64,000 bases of DNA from Polynucleobacter sp. TSB-Sco08W16 (lineage in GTDB: Bacteria > Pseudomonadota > Gammaproteobacteria > Burkholderiales > Burkholderiaceae), in the NCBI RefSeq assembly GCF_018687455.1, contig NZ_CP061291.1, positions 434,001 to 498,000 of the forward strand, written 5' to 3'. Numbering within the stretch: position 1 is the stretch's first letter; each line of letters begins with the position of its first letter. The notes beneath the pieces are model-generated. The model saw only the letters and a program-made list of their open reading frames with translations. It ran no database searches and was not told where the DNA came from. The position numbers and the translations under genes are program-made. This document shows, piece by piece, positions 17,081 through 24,852 of this stretch.

Positions 17081-18424
17081 TTATTGCGCCACAGCCTCAC
17101 GAATCATTCCTGCGGCAACCGTATGGTTTGTAGCTTCATCGATCAAGATGAATGCACCAGTGCGTTGAGATTGATCAAATAAGTCCGCAACAATCGGCTT
17201 TTGTAAGATGAAATCCACGCGGCCAATTTCATTAGTCGATAGTGCATGAGTATCACTTGCATTAGTGAGTGTTTGAACATCCAATACTTGCTGGATATTT
17301 TTTACTTTAGCCCCCACCGTATTAGTCGTGTGACGTAGAGCATATTTACGACTAAGGGAAAGTGGTTCGCTATCTAGCCAGCACAAGTCAGCCGAGATCT
17401 GTTTGCTAAGAACTGGTGGCTTGCTATCTTCAGCGCTAATAAACAAAGATCCGCGTGAGATATCAATATCTTCAGATAGTTGAATAGCAACTGCCTGTCC
17501 AGTTTCTGCAGAATCAACTGCATTACTGCCATTGGTTTGCTTGCTGCTGGAGCGATTGCCAAGATAGATTTCTGCAACAGTTGCTTCAGATCCGCCTGGC
17601 AATACTTTGATCTTCTGGCCTTTACGAATGCTGCCAGATTCAATCTCACCAAGGTAGCCACGGAAGTCATCAGAAGCGCTGCCGTCCTGACGAGCTACAT
17701 ACTGTACTGGGAAGCGCAAGGCCAGTTTTTCTGACTCTGGGCTGGTATCAAGACTCTCTAACCACTCAAGTAGAGTAGGACCTTTGTACCAAAGGGTATT
17801 TTTACTAGCAGTAACCACATTGGCGCCAAGCAAAGCAGAAATCGGAATTAAGGTTGGTTGAGGTAAGCCAATCTTTTGAGTCAAATCTTCAATAGAGGTC
17901 TTAATGGTGTTGTAGACCTTCTCATCAAACCCAAACAAGTCCATTTTGTTAATTGCAAATACCACATGACGCAATCCCAATAAATGCACAATCGCAGCAT
18001 GGCGTTTGGTTTGTGCCAATAAAGTAGCTGGACTCGTCTTGAGATCTACACGAGTTGCGTCAACTAGGATCACCGCTACATCAGATTGTGATGCGCCAGT
18101 CACTAAGTTACGCGTGTATTGCTCATGGCCTGGGGCATCAGCCACAATGAACTTGCGCTTAGGAGTTGAGAAGTAGCGGTAAGCCACGTCAATGGTGATC
18201 CCTTGCTCACGCTCTGCCTCTAGACCATCAGTCAGGAGGGCTAAATCAACGCCAGCATCAGATGAGGTGACGCGAGCATGTTTGGTTTTAGAAAGAGACT
18301 CTAATTGATCCACCAAAATAGACTTGGTGTCATAGAGGAGTCGGCCAATCAGTGTGCTCTTACCATCATCTACGCTACCAGCGGTAATGAAGCGCACTAC
18401 ATTTTGATTTGCTGATTGAGTCAT
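17081..18424 (-). CDS. cysN: Sulfate adenylyltransferase large (GTPase) subunit
   Basis: GTPase subunit of ATP sulfurylase, which drives formation of adenosine 5'-phosphosulfate. The translation-factor type P-loop is at residues 16-23 (GSVDDGKS), followed by DAPGHEQY and NKMD. It has 447 residues and is not fused to an APS kinase, and no cysC is near. That fits direct reduction of APS by the CysH encoded in the same operon. The start overlaps the cysD stop, so the two subunits are translationally coupled. It is last in the operon. Confidence 0.95.
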   Translation of the reverse strand: MTQSANQNVVRFITAGSVDDGKSTLIGRLLYDTKSILVDQLESLSKTKHARVTSSDAGVDLALLTDGLEAEREQGITIDVAYRYFSTPKRKFIVADAPGHEQYTRNLVTGASQSDVAVILVDATRVDLKTSPATLLAQTKRHAAIVHLLGLRHVVFAINKMDLFGFDEKVYNTIKTSIEDLTQKIGLPQPTLIPISALLGANVVTASKNTLWYKGPTLLEWLESLDTSPESEKLALRFPVQYVARQDGSASDDFRGYLGEIESGSIRKGQKIKVLPGGSEATVAEIYLGNRSSSKQTNGSNAVDSAETGQAVAIQLSEDIDISRGSLFISAEDSKPPVLSKQISADLCWLDSEPLSLSRKYALRHTTNTVGAKVKNIQQVLDVQTLTNASDTHALSTNEIGRVDFILQKPIVADLFDQSQRTGAFILIDEATNHTVAAGMIREAVAQ

Positions 18425-19347
18425 CAGAAGTAACCTTCTTTCTTGCGGCGCTCCATCGAGGCCTCATTGGTTTGATCGTCCATGCGAGTGGCACCACGTT
18501 CAGTGATTTCGGTAATTGCTGTCTCAGCAATAATCTCTAGCGGGTTAGCTGCAGTACTCAATACCGGGCAAGTGCAGCTAATGTCACCAACGGTACGAAA
18601 ACGTACGCTTAAGATTTCGCTAACATCGCCAGCAGCTTTTGGTGTGACATCGGTGACCGGTACCAAAAGATTATTCTTCTTCACCACCTCACGTTGGTGT
18701 GTGTAGTAGATGCTGGGTAAGGCTAACTTTTCACGGGCAATGTATTGCCAGATATCGAGCTCAGTCCAGTTGGAGATGGGGAACACACGCATATTCTCGC
18801 CTTTAGCGATACGGGCGTTATAGAGATTCCAGAGTTCAGGGCGCTGGGCCTTTGGATCCCATTGGCCAAACTCATCGCGGAAGGAGAAGATACGCTCTTT
18901 AGCGCGAGCCTTTTCTTCATCACGACGCGCACCACCCATTAATGCATCGAATTCGTATTCAGCAATAGTTTCAAGCAGAGTTACAGCTTGTGCCGCATTG
19001 CGTGAGTCAGTTTCTTTGCGCAGGCGTACAGTGCCTTTTTTGATGGAATCTTCTACATGACCAATAATAAGTTTTACACCAGTATTTTTAACGACGTCAT
19101 CACGGTATTGAATCACTTCAGGGTAGTTATGACCGGTATCGATATGCAGAATTGGAAAAGGTAACTTGACAGGACGATCACCAAACTGAAAAGCCTTGCG
19201 AGCCAAGTGGAACATCACAATGGAGTCCTTGCCGCCTGAGAAGAGCATCGCTGGGTTAGAGCACTGGGCTACCACTTCTCGGATGATGTAGATCGATTCA
19301 GCTTCTAGCCAATCTAAGTGATCATCGAGTAATTTTTGTTCTGACAT
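18424..19347 (-). CDS. cysD: Sulfate adenylyltransferase small subunit
   Basis: ATP pyrophosphatase-type catalytic subunit of ATP sulfurylase, working with CysN. The PP-loop reads MLFSGGKDSIVM near residue 35. Further family blocks include LHIDTGHNYPEV and a C-terminal RRKKEGYF. It has 307 residues, the normal length. It lies 36 nt after cysH in transcription order and overlaps cysN by one base. Confidence 0.95.
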   Translation of the reverse strand: MSEQKLLDDHLDWLEAESIYIIREVVAQCSNPAMLFSGGKDSIVMFHLARKAFQFGDRPVKLPFPILHIDTGHNYPEVIQYRDDVVKNTGVKLIIGHVEDSIKKGTVRLRKETDSRNAAQAVTLLETIAEYEFDALMGGARRDEEKARAKERIFSFRDEFGQWDPKAQRPELWNLYNARIAKGENMRVFPISNWTELDIWQYIAREKLALPSIYYTHQREVVKKNNLLVPVTDVTPKAAGDVSEILSVRFRTVGDISCTCPVLSTAANPLEIIAETAITEITERGATRMDDQTNEASMERRKKEGYF

Positions 19348-19383
19348 TCTGTAAATTATTTCTACTAAGTTTTAATGATGAAT

Positions 19384-20112
19384 TTATTGATTAACGTGTA
19401 AGCCACATTCTTTGCTATCGCTTTGGAGCCACCACCAGCGGCCAGCACGGATATCCTCACCCTTCTTCACCTGACGGGTACAAGGCTCGCAGCCAATGCT
19501 GGGGTAGCCCTTAAGGTGTAGCGGATGAATCGGGACATTCTCTTGTTTGATGTAAGCCCAGATATCGGCTTCACTCCAATCAAACAAAGGATTGAATTTA
19601 GCGATGCCTCTGGAGTCATCTAATTCTTCAAAATTAAGTTCAGTACGTGTAGTCGATTGCTCGCGACGTTGTCCGGTAATCCAGGCATCAGCACCAAGCA
19701 ATGCTGCATTCAGTGGCTTGATCTTGCGAGCGCCACAGCATGCTTTCTTTGGCTCTTCACCATCGTAAAAGCCATTCATGCCATATTGATTAATAAAGGC
19801 TTGAACATCACTTTCTTTTGGATAGACTTTTTCAATGGCTACGCCGTAATGATCTTCCGTAGTTTTAACCATATCCACTGTTTCCTGATGAAGACGTCCG
19901 GTAGCTAAGGTAAATAGCTTAATCTTGGCATTTGCCTTGCTAATAGTATCAGTCATCACCATGTCTTCTGCAGCTAAGCTAGTGGCAAAGCGCACGTCAG
20001 CAAAACGTTTTGAGATATCCAACAGTCGGCCATGAAGAACAGCTGTTTTATCAGCTAATTGGGCTGGGGTAAGGCTACCTGGTGGTATCGACCAAAATTC
20101 TGGGGTAATCAT
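19384..20112 (-). CDS. cysH: APS reductase (assimilatory, 4Fe-4S type)
   Basis: Reduces adenylylsulfate to sulfite with thioredoxin. The cluster cysteines that mark APS rather than PAPS reductases are present: Cys125-Cys126 (ACCGARK) and Cys208-x-x-Cys211 (GCEPCTR). The catalytic Cys236 lies in the C-terminal ECGLH. It has 242 residues. The 4-nt overlap with the TauE-like gene before it ties the reductase to the permease. Absence of APS kinase genes agrees with APS being the direct substrate. Confidence 0.94.
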   Translation of the reverse strand: MITPEFWSIPPGSLTPAQLADKTAVLHGRLLDISKRFADVRFATSLAAEDMVMTDTISKANAKIKLFTLATGRLHQETVDMVKTTEDHYGVAIEKVYPKESDVQAFINQYGMNGFYDGEEPKKACCGARKIKPLNAALLGADAWITGQRREQSTTRTELNFEELDDSRGIAKFNPLFDWSEADIWAYIKQENVPIHPLHLKGYPSIGCEPCTRQVKKGEDIRAGRWWWLQSDSKECGLHVNQ

Positions 20113-20903
20113 GAACAGACTAATTTAATGCCAACTAAAAATAAGGTTACGGCAAGTGTGGTTCTTGTAATGCGCTCAGACAAAGTGCTCGAGAGTTTTG
20201 CGCCCAACCAAATGGCAGGTACAGAACCTAGCAAGAGCCCAAATAGCAAATCAAAATGTACATTACCAAGCCACCAATGACCAATTCCAGCTAGTGCCGT
20301 TAAAGGTACCGCGTAAGCAATGTCAGTCCCAGCAACTTGTGCAGGCTTCAGATATGGGTAAAGAACTAAAATGAGTGTGGCACCAATTGCACCAGCCCCA
20401 ATAGAAGAGATAGTTACCAATACACCAATTACAGCACCAACAGAAACTGTAGCAATCTTTAAGTTGGTACCGCTGGGTAAAAAGTTAGGGTTGTCTTGAA
20501 CCCATTTCAATATCTTTGCTCTGAATAAAAGGGAGGCAGCTGTTAGTAATACAGAGATGCCAATTGAAATGCTAATGAGGTGATTGAAATTCTTTGAGAC
20601 GGGCCCTACAAATTTGAGGGCAAGAATAGACAGGATGGCGGTGGTGAGGCTACCAGCACAAAGTAAACGAACGATATCCCAGCGAACATTTCCATGCAGT
20701 CTATGGGCAACTGTTCCGAAGCCCTTGGTAATGGCAGCAAAAGCTAAGTCTGTTCCAACTGCGGTTGTTGGTGCTACACCGAAGATGATAGTGAGCAAGG
20801 GGGTCATTAATGACCCACCGCCAACACCAGTCATGCCAACCAGCAGGCCAACTAGTGCACCGGAAATAATAAATTGCGAGGAGTCTATAAAAAATTGGAT
20901 CAT
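20109..20903 (-). CDS. TauE/SafE family membrane permease
   Basis: A 264-residue polytopic membrane protein of the TauE/SafE (DUF81) family, with about seven to eight hydrophobic segments. The family's GMTGVGGGSLMTPLL motif is in the first segment, and a matching IGAGAIGATLIL segment lies in the second half. Members carry sulfite, sulfonates or sulfoacetate. Lying between a small gene and cysH, it most likely imports sulfate or exports excess sulfite in the assimilation pathway. The direction is not decided by sequence. Confidence 0.87.
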   Translation of the reverse strand: MIQFFIDSSQFIISGALVGLLVGMTGVGGGSLMTPLLTIIFGVAPTTAVGTDLAFAAITKGFGTVAHRLHGNVRWDIVRLLCAGSLTTAILSILALKFVGPVSKNFNHLISISIGISVLLTAASLLFRAKILKWVQDNPNFLPSGTNLKIATVSVGAVIGVLVTISSIGAGAIGATLILVLYPYLKPAQVAGTDIAYAVPLTALAGIGHWWLGNVHFDLLFGLLLGSVPAIWLGAKLSSTLSERITRTTLAVTLFLVGIKLVCS

Positions 20904-20921
20904 CTGGATCGTTTCCCTTGC

Positions 20922-21086
20922 TTAAGCAAATGATTGCTCGAATTCTTCGAGCTTGATTGCATTCATGAGAAACAGAATTTGACGTTGAAAGCTTTTACGC
21001 TCCTCAACTTGATCGTGAGGCAAGCGGTCATGCTGACGCAGTAAGTTAGTAATAACTGGGTTGAAGTGTTCTCTAACTGGTGACAT
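20922..21086 (-). CDS. Small conserved-looking protein leading the sulfate operon
   Basis: A 54-codon reading frame starting MSPVREHFNPVI and ending EFEQSFA, soluble and mostly helical in character, with no cysteine. An AAGGA ribosome site stands 6-7 nt ahead of its ATG, and the TauE/SafE gene starts 18 nt after its stop, so it is the first gene of the cys operon. I do not recognise the family. The first ribosome site can be hidden in a leader hairpin, which makes this gene the likely point of translational control. It could be a regulator, a small adaptor, or simply a coupling frame. Confidence 0.65.
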   Translation of the reverse strand: MSPVREHFNPVITNLLRQHDRLPHDQVEERKSFQRQILFLMNAIKLEEFEQSFA

Positions 21087-21093
21087 TGCGATT

Positions 21094-21130
21094 CCTTGGT
21101 AAATAGATCGTTAAATAGAATTTACCAAGG
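21094..21130 (-). promoter_or_regulatory. Leader hairpin covering the ribosome site of the cys operon
   Basis: In minus-strand RNA, CCTTGGTAAAT (21130-21120) can pair perfectly with ATTTACCAAGG (21104-21094) over 11 bp with a 15-nt loop. The 3' arm contains most of the AAGGA ribosome site of the 54-codon gene, so the folded form should block initiation. This is a direct sequence observation; regulation by it is inference. Confidence 0.6.
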
Positions 21131-21141
21131 GTTCTATATAT

Positions 21142-21183
21142 CTACAAGAAATATGTAGCGATATCTAAATTACTTTTAGATAT
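21142..21183. promoter_or_regulatory. Paired inverted repeats in the cys operon promoter region
   Basis: CTACA-N7-TGTAG (21142-21158) is followed directly by ATATCTAAA-N5-TTTAGATAT (21161-21183), a perfect 9-bp inverted repeat. They sit between the fpr stop and the cys operon leader. They could be operators for a sulfur regulator such as CysB, or the second could end fpr transcription, although no T-run follows it. Confidence 0.45.
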
Positions 21184-21198
21184 ATAAAGCTGGTTTGA

Positions 21199-21975
21199 TC
21201 ACTTTTCTACGAATGCGCGTTCGAAAACATAATCACCCATTTGGCCAAGACTTGGGGAGACTTTGAAGCCTTTAGCATCAAGCATCTCCGAAGTTTCTTT
21301 GAGCATGGAAGGGCTACCGCAAATCATGGCGCGGTCTACTGCTGGATCGAGTGGTGGCAAACCAATATCTTTAAAGAGTTGGCCTGATTCAATCGCGGTA
21401 GTGAGTCGACCAGTGTGTTTGAAGGCTTCGCGAGTAACGGTTGGGTAATAAATCAACTTTTCACGAATCAGTTCACCAAGGTATTCGTCTTGCGTGAGTT
21501 CGTCTCTGATGTAGTCAGCATAAGCTAGTTCACTTACTAAACGTACACCATGAATCAAAACTACTTTCTCAAACTTTTCGTACGTCTCTGGATCGCGAAT
21601 GATGCTCATAAATGGCGCCAAGCCAGTGCCGGTACTGAACAAGTAGAGATGTTTGCCTGGATTTAAATCGTCAAGCACTAATGTACCAACAGACTTTTCG
21701 CTCACCAAGATGGGATCGCCAACTTGAATTTTCTGAAGACGTGATGTCAGTGGGCCATCTTGAACCTTAATGCTCAAGAACTCCAAATGCTCTTCGTAAT
21801 TAGGGCTGGCAACGCTATAAGCGCGAACCAAAGGTTTGCCTTCTACCTCGAGACCAATCATTAAGAAGTGGCCACTACGAAAGCGTAGGCCTTTATTGCG
21901 AGTAGTAGTGAAGCTAAAAAGAGTGTCGTTCCAATGGTGAACGGTGAGAACAGTTTCGGTGTTGTATGCGGCCAT
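21199..21975 (-). CDS. fpr: Ferredoxin--NADP+ reductase
   Basis: FAD enzyme that exchanges electrons between NADPH and ferredoxin or flavodoxin. The FAD-binding RAYSVASPNYE motif, the nucleotide-domain STGTGLAPFMS motif, and the C-terminal GDYVFERAFVEK are all typical. I place the start at the internal ATG at 21975 (MAAYNTETVLTVHHW), giving 258 residues, the usual Fpr length. The longer frame to 22083 adds 36 residues unlike the family. Lying next to sulfur genes, it may serve sulfite reduction, which is inference. Confidence 0.9.
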   Translation of the reverse strand: MAAYNTETVLTVHHWNDTLFSFTTTRNKGLRFRSGHFLMIGLEVEGKPLVRAYSVASPNYEEHLEFLSIKVQDGPLTSRLQKIQVGDPILVSEKSVGTLVLDDLNPGKHLYLFSTGTGLAPFMSIIRDPETYEKFEKVVLIHGVRLVSELAYADYIRDELTQDEYLGELIREKLIYYPTVTREAFKHTGRLTTAIESGQLFKDIGLPPLDPAVDRAMICGSPSMLKETSEMLDAKGFKVSPSLGQMGDYVFERAFVEK

Positions 21976-22142
21976 AAATGCGTATTGTAAGAAGATAGCA
22001 AAACGATAATTATCCCATTCTTGAGGCTTTAATTCAGGGCTAATCCCAGGAAAAATAGGACTCAGTAGTGATATAGGTCGCACTTTTAGTAATAAAGCAC
22101 GGGTTTATCTAGGGTTACCAGTCCTTTGGCTATCATCTCTAT

Positions 22143-22622
22143 ATGAAAAGAATCCAGTACTTGTTTCTCTCCTGTCTTAGCTTGAGCCTAGTCATTTTTG
22201 CAGTGATCCTGCAGCAGACGGGCTTCCAGGGGGTGAGTTTCTTGCCATGCCCCTTATGTATTTTGCAACGGGTCGGCTATCTCGGAATCGCTATTTCTTG
22301 CCTTTTAGCTGCTGGCATTGCTCCTCTGAAAAAGCTATTTCATGGCTTGGCTATTGTGGCGGCAGGATATGGGGTTGCAGTTGCTGGGCATCATGTCTGG
22401 CTGCTATCTCACCCAGGTGAGTCCTGCGGAATCGATCCCCTGGAGCTGTGGATCAATCAATTTCAACTTGCAAGTGCAATACCCTGGCTTTTTAAAGCAG
22501 ACGGTTTGTGTTCGGCAAAGCTCCCGGCAATTCTGGGCTTGCAAGTGCCCGAATGGTCTCTACTTTGGTTTGGGGTGCTCTTGCTGGTCTTATTGCTCAG
22601 CTTCTTCAGAAAACCGAGATAG
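22143..22622 (+). CDS. dsbB: Disulfide bond formation protein DsbB
   Basis: Inner-membrane quinone reductase that reoxidises DsbA. Four hydrophobic segments are visible. The first redox pair is Cys36-x-x-Cys39 (CPLC in place of CVLC) and the second is Cys95 with Cys123 in the second periplasmic loop. It has 159 residues. It is divergent from fpr with about 170 nt between the chosen starts, and its stop is followed by a convergent Bug receptor gene. Confidence 0.92.
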   Translation: MKRIQYLFLSCLSLSLVIFAVILQQTGFQGVSFLPCPLCILQRVGYLGIAISCLLAAGIAPLKKLFHGLAIVAAGYGVAVAGHHVWLLSHPGESCGIDPLELWINQFQLASAIPWLFKADGLCSAKLPAILGLQVPEWSLLWFGVLLLVLLLSFFRKPR

Positions 22623-22646
22623 CAAAATCACCGGCCTCGATTAGGG

Positions 22647-23627
22647 CTAATCTACTTTTGCACCAGAATCTTTTACCAATTTTGCCCACTTCGGTGTAGA
22701 GCTAGCAAGATAGTCACTAAGTACTTTGGGTGAACTAGCAACCACTTCAAAACCATCGGCAATTAATTTCTTTTTGATCTCAGGATCATTTAGGCTCGCA
22801 ACAATTTCTTTATTCAGCAAGCGAATGATGTCATTTGGCGTACCAGCAGGCGCTAAAAATCCTTGCCATGAATTTAATTCATAACCAGCAAGCCCTGCCT
22901 CTGCAATGGTGGGTATGTTTGGTGCGCCAGTAGAGCGCTTTATAGAACTGACGCCTAAGGCGGTAAGCCTACCTGACTCAATATGCGGCAGGGCTGCAGC
23001 TAGCGTAACCATTAAGGCATCAACGTGCCCCGCAAGCAAATCAGCTACTGCGGGAGCTCCACCCTTGTAAGGAATGTTATTGAACTTGATTTCTGCTTTT
23101 GTCTCAAGAAGTGCGGCTGCGAGATGTCCTGGGCTGCCATTGCCTGCGTTAGCCATGCTCAGTCCATTTGGATCTCTTCTGGCAACCTCGATAAACGTTT
23201 TGAGATTTTTCACTGGCAGTTTTGGGCCCACAACCAATACTTGTGGTGCGGTAATCGCCAATGATATTGGAGCAAATTGATCTAACTTATAAGGCAGGTT
23301 AGGGTAGAGCGCGGGATTGATAGCAAGGCTATCCCAACCTACCAGCAATGTGTACCCGTCAGGCGCAGCTTTGGCAACATATCCAAATGCAATATTGCTA
23401 CCACCACCAGGCATATTTTCAACAATCACCGCTTGATTGAGTCTGGCTGTTAATTCTTTTGCAACTGTCCGTGAAAGAATATCCAAGCTGCCACCGGGAG
23501 CGGCCGGAACAATTAATCTGATGGGTTTATTGGGCCACTGCGTGCTTGCTCTCGCAATCAGCGGGCTCGCTGAAATTGCAGCTAAAGATAGGAGGGACTT
23601 GAGAAGTCTGCGGCGAGAAGTAAGCAT
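22647..23627 (-). CDS. Bug-family (TctC-like) periplasmic solute receptor
   Basis: A second solitary Bug receptor, 326 residues. The N-terminus MLTSRRRLLKSLLSLAAISASPLIARA is a signal peptide with a run of arginines ahead of the hydrophobic core, compatible with Tat export. The mature part has the family blocks NKPIRLIVPAAPGGSLD, APDGYTLLVG and NIPYKGGAPA. No tctA/tctB genes are near. The ligand is unknown; it lies beside cysK but shares no operon with it. Confidence 0.88.
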   Translation of the reverse strand: MLTSRRRLLKSLLSLAAISASPLIARASTQWPNKPIRLIVPAAPGGSLDILSRTVAKELTARLNQAVIVENMPGGGSNIAFGYVAKAAPDGYTLLVGWDSLAINPALYPNLPYKLDQFAPISLAITAPQVLVVGPKLPVKNLKTFIEVARRDPNGLSMANAGNGSPGHLAAALLETKAEIKFNNIPYKGGAPAVADLLAGHVDALMVTLAAALPHIESGRLTALGVSSIKRSTGAPNIPTIAEAGLAGYELNSWQGFLAPAGTPNDIIRLLNKEIVASLNDPEIKKKLIADGFEVVASSPKVLSDYLASSTPKWAKLVKDSGAKVD

Positions 23628-23681
23628 TCAGCGTAGGGTTGTTAGAAGTTTTAACGTAATTGATTCTAATTCTGAAGAGTG

Positions 23682-23789
23682 TCTATATAGGCGATATCAA
23701 TAGTGTTATTAGTAATTAGCTTATGCATTCAGCTTGTTTTACAAAAATGGGCTCATGCCATAAGATATCAAGCGATATGAAGCCCATTT
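23682..23789 (+). promoter_or_regulatory. cysK upstream region: shared motif and leader hairpin
   Basis: TCTATATA followed by GCGATATC (23682-23698) repeats two motifs found in the cys operon promoter region (21133-21140 and 21158-21165). Downstream, AAATGGGCT (23745-23753) and AGCCCATTT (23781-23789) form a 9-bp stem with a 27-nt loop that itself contains GATATC, 30 nt ahead of the cysK start. They are candidate operator and leader structures for sulfur control. Confidence 0.4.
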
Positions 23790-23819
23790 CGGCTTATTTC
23801 CCTTTTTGTAGGAATGACT

Positions 23820-24791
23820 ATGACTTACTTTACAGATAACTCACAAACAATTGGCAAGACCCCATTAGTGCGTCTAAATCGCGTTACTGATGGTGCTAAA
23901 GCCACTGTGCTTGCCAAGATTGAAGGGCGTAATCCAGCCTACTCAGTCAAATGCCGCATTGGCGTGGCTATGATTAACGATGCCGAAGAAAAAGGGCTAT
24001 TGGGCCCCGGCAAAGAACTTGTCGAACCAACTTCTGGCAATACTGGTATTGCTTTGGCCTTCGTAGCAGCAGCGCGGGGTATTCCACTCACGCTGACGAT
24101 GCCAGAAACCATGAGTATTGAGCGTCGTAAATTGCTGACAGCTTTAGGTGCCAAGATTGTGTTGACCGAAGGTCCTAAAGGCATGAATGGTGCAGTTGCT
24201 AAAGCGAAAGAAATTGCTGAGTCTGACTCTAAGTATGTATTGCTTCAGCAATTTAGCAACCCATCTAATCCTGCGATTCATGAAAAAACTACCGGCCCAG
24301 AAATCTGGGAGGACACCGACGGCAAGATTGATGTTTTTGTTGCTGGCGTTGGAACGGGCGGCACAATTTCGGGTGTTGGACGTTACATCAAAAACACAAA
24401 GAAAAAGAATATTGAAGTGGTTGCAGTAGAGCCAACAACTAGTCCAGTCATCACTCAAAAACTAAATGGTGAAGAAATCAAGCCAGCTCCACACAAGATT
24501 CAAGGCATTGGCGCTGGATTTGTTCCAGAGAACCTTGATTTATCAGTGGTTGATAAGGTTGAGCAAGTAAGCAATGAAGAGGCGATTGAGTTTGCCCGTC
24601 GCATTGCTAAGGAAGAAGGTATTTTGGTTGGTATCTCTTGTGGTGCAGCTGCTGCAGTTGCTGTCCGTCTGGCTAAGAAGCCTGAGTACGCAGGTAAAAC
24701 AATCGTGGTTGTGTTGCCTGATACTGCGGAACGTTACTTGAGTTCAGCTTTGTTTGAAGGTGTGTTTGATGAAAAAGGTTTGCCTGCTTAA
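23820..24791 (+). CDS. cysK: Cysteine synthase A (O-acetylserine sulfhydrylase)
   Basis: PLP enzyme that makes cysteine from O-acetylserine and sulfide, the last step after the cys operon's sulfate reduction. The PLP lysine is Lys44 in NPAYSVKCRIG, and the substrate loop reads PTSGNTGIALA. The glycine-rich phosphate loop is GVGTGGTISGVG. I chose the second ATG (23820) because the TAGGA ribosome site abuts the first (23814) but is 6 nt from the second. It then has 323 residues. CysK rather than CysM is indicated by length and by the KCRIG and SGNTGIALAFVAA blocks. Confidence 0.93.
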   Translation: MTYFTDNSQTIGKTPLVRLNRVTDGAKATVLAKIEGRNPAYSVKCRIGVAMINDAEEKGLLGPGKELVEPTSGNTGIALAFVAAARGIPLTLTMPETMSIERRKLLTALGAKIVLTEGPKGMNGAVAKAKEIAESDSKYVLLQQFSNPSNPAIHEKTTGPEIWEDTDGKIDVFVAGVGTGGTISGVGRYIKNTKKKNIEVVAVEPTTSPVITQKLNGEEIKPAPHKIQGIGAGFVPENLDLSVVDKVEQVSNEEAIEFARRIAKEEGILVGISCGAAAAVAVRLAKKPEYAGKTIVVVLPDTAERYLSSALFEGVFDEKGLPA

Positions 24792-24820
24792 GGCGATCTC
24801 TTCATCAATGAGTTGGCATC

Positions 24821-24852
24821 AAAAAAGGCACCCTAGGGTGCCTTTTGTTTTT
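24821..24852. terminator. Bidirectional terminator between cysK and lysS
   Basis: A palindrome AAAAGGCACCCTAGGGTGCC with TTTT closing it, flanked by an A-run on the left and T-runs on the right, serves both the plus-strand cysK and the minus-strand lysS. It overlaps the lysS stop by two bases. Confidence 0.85.
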
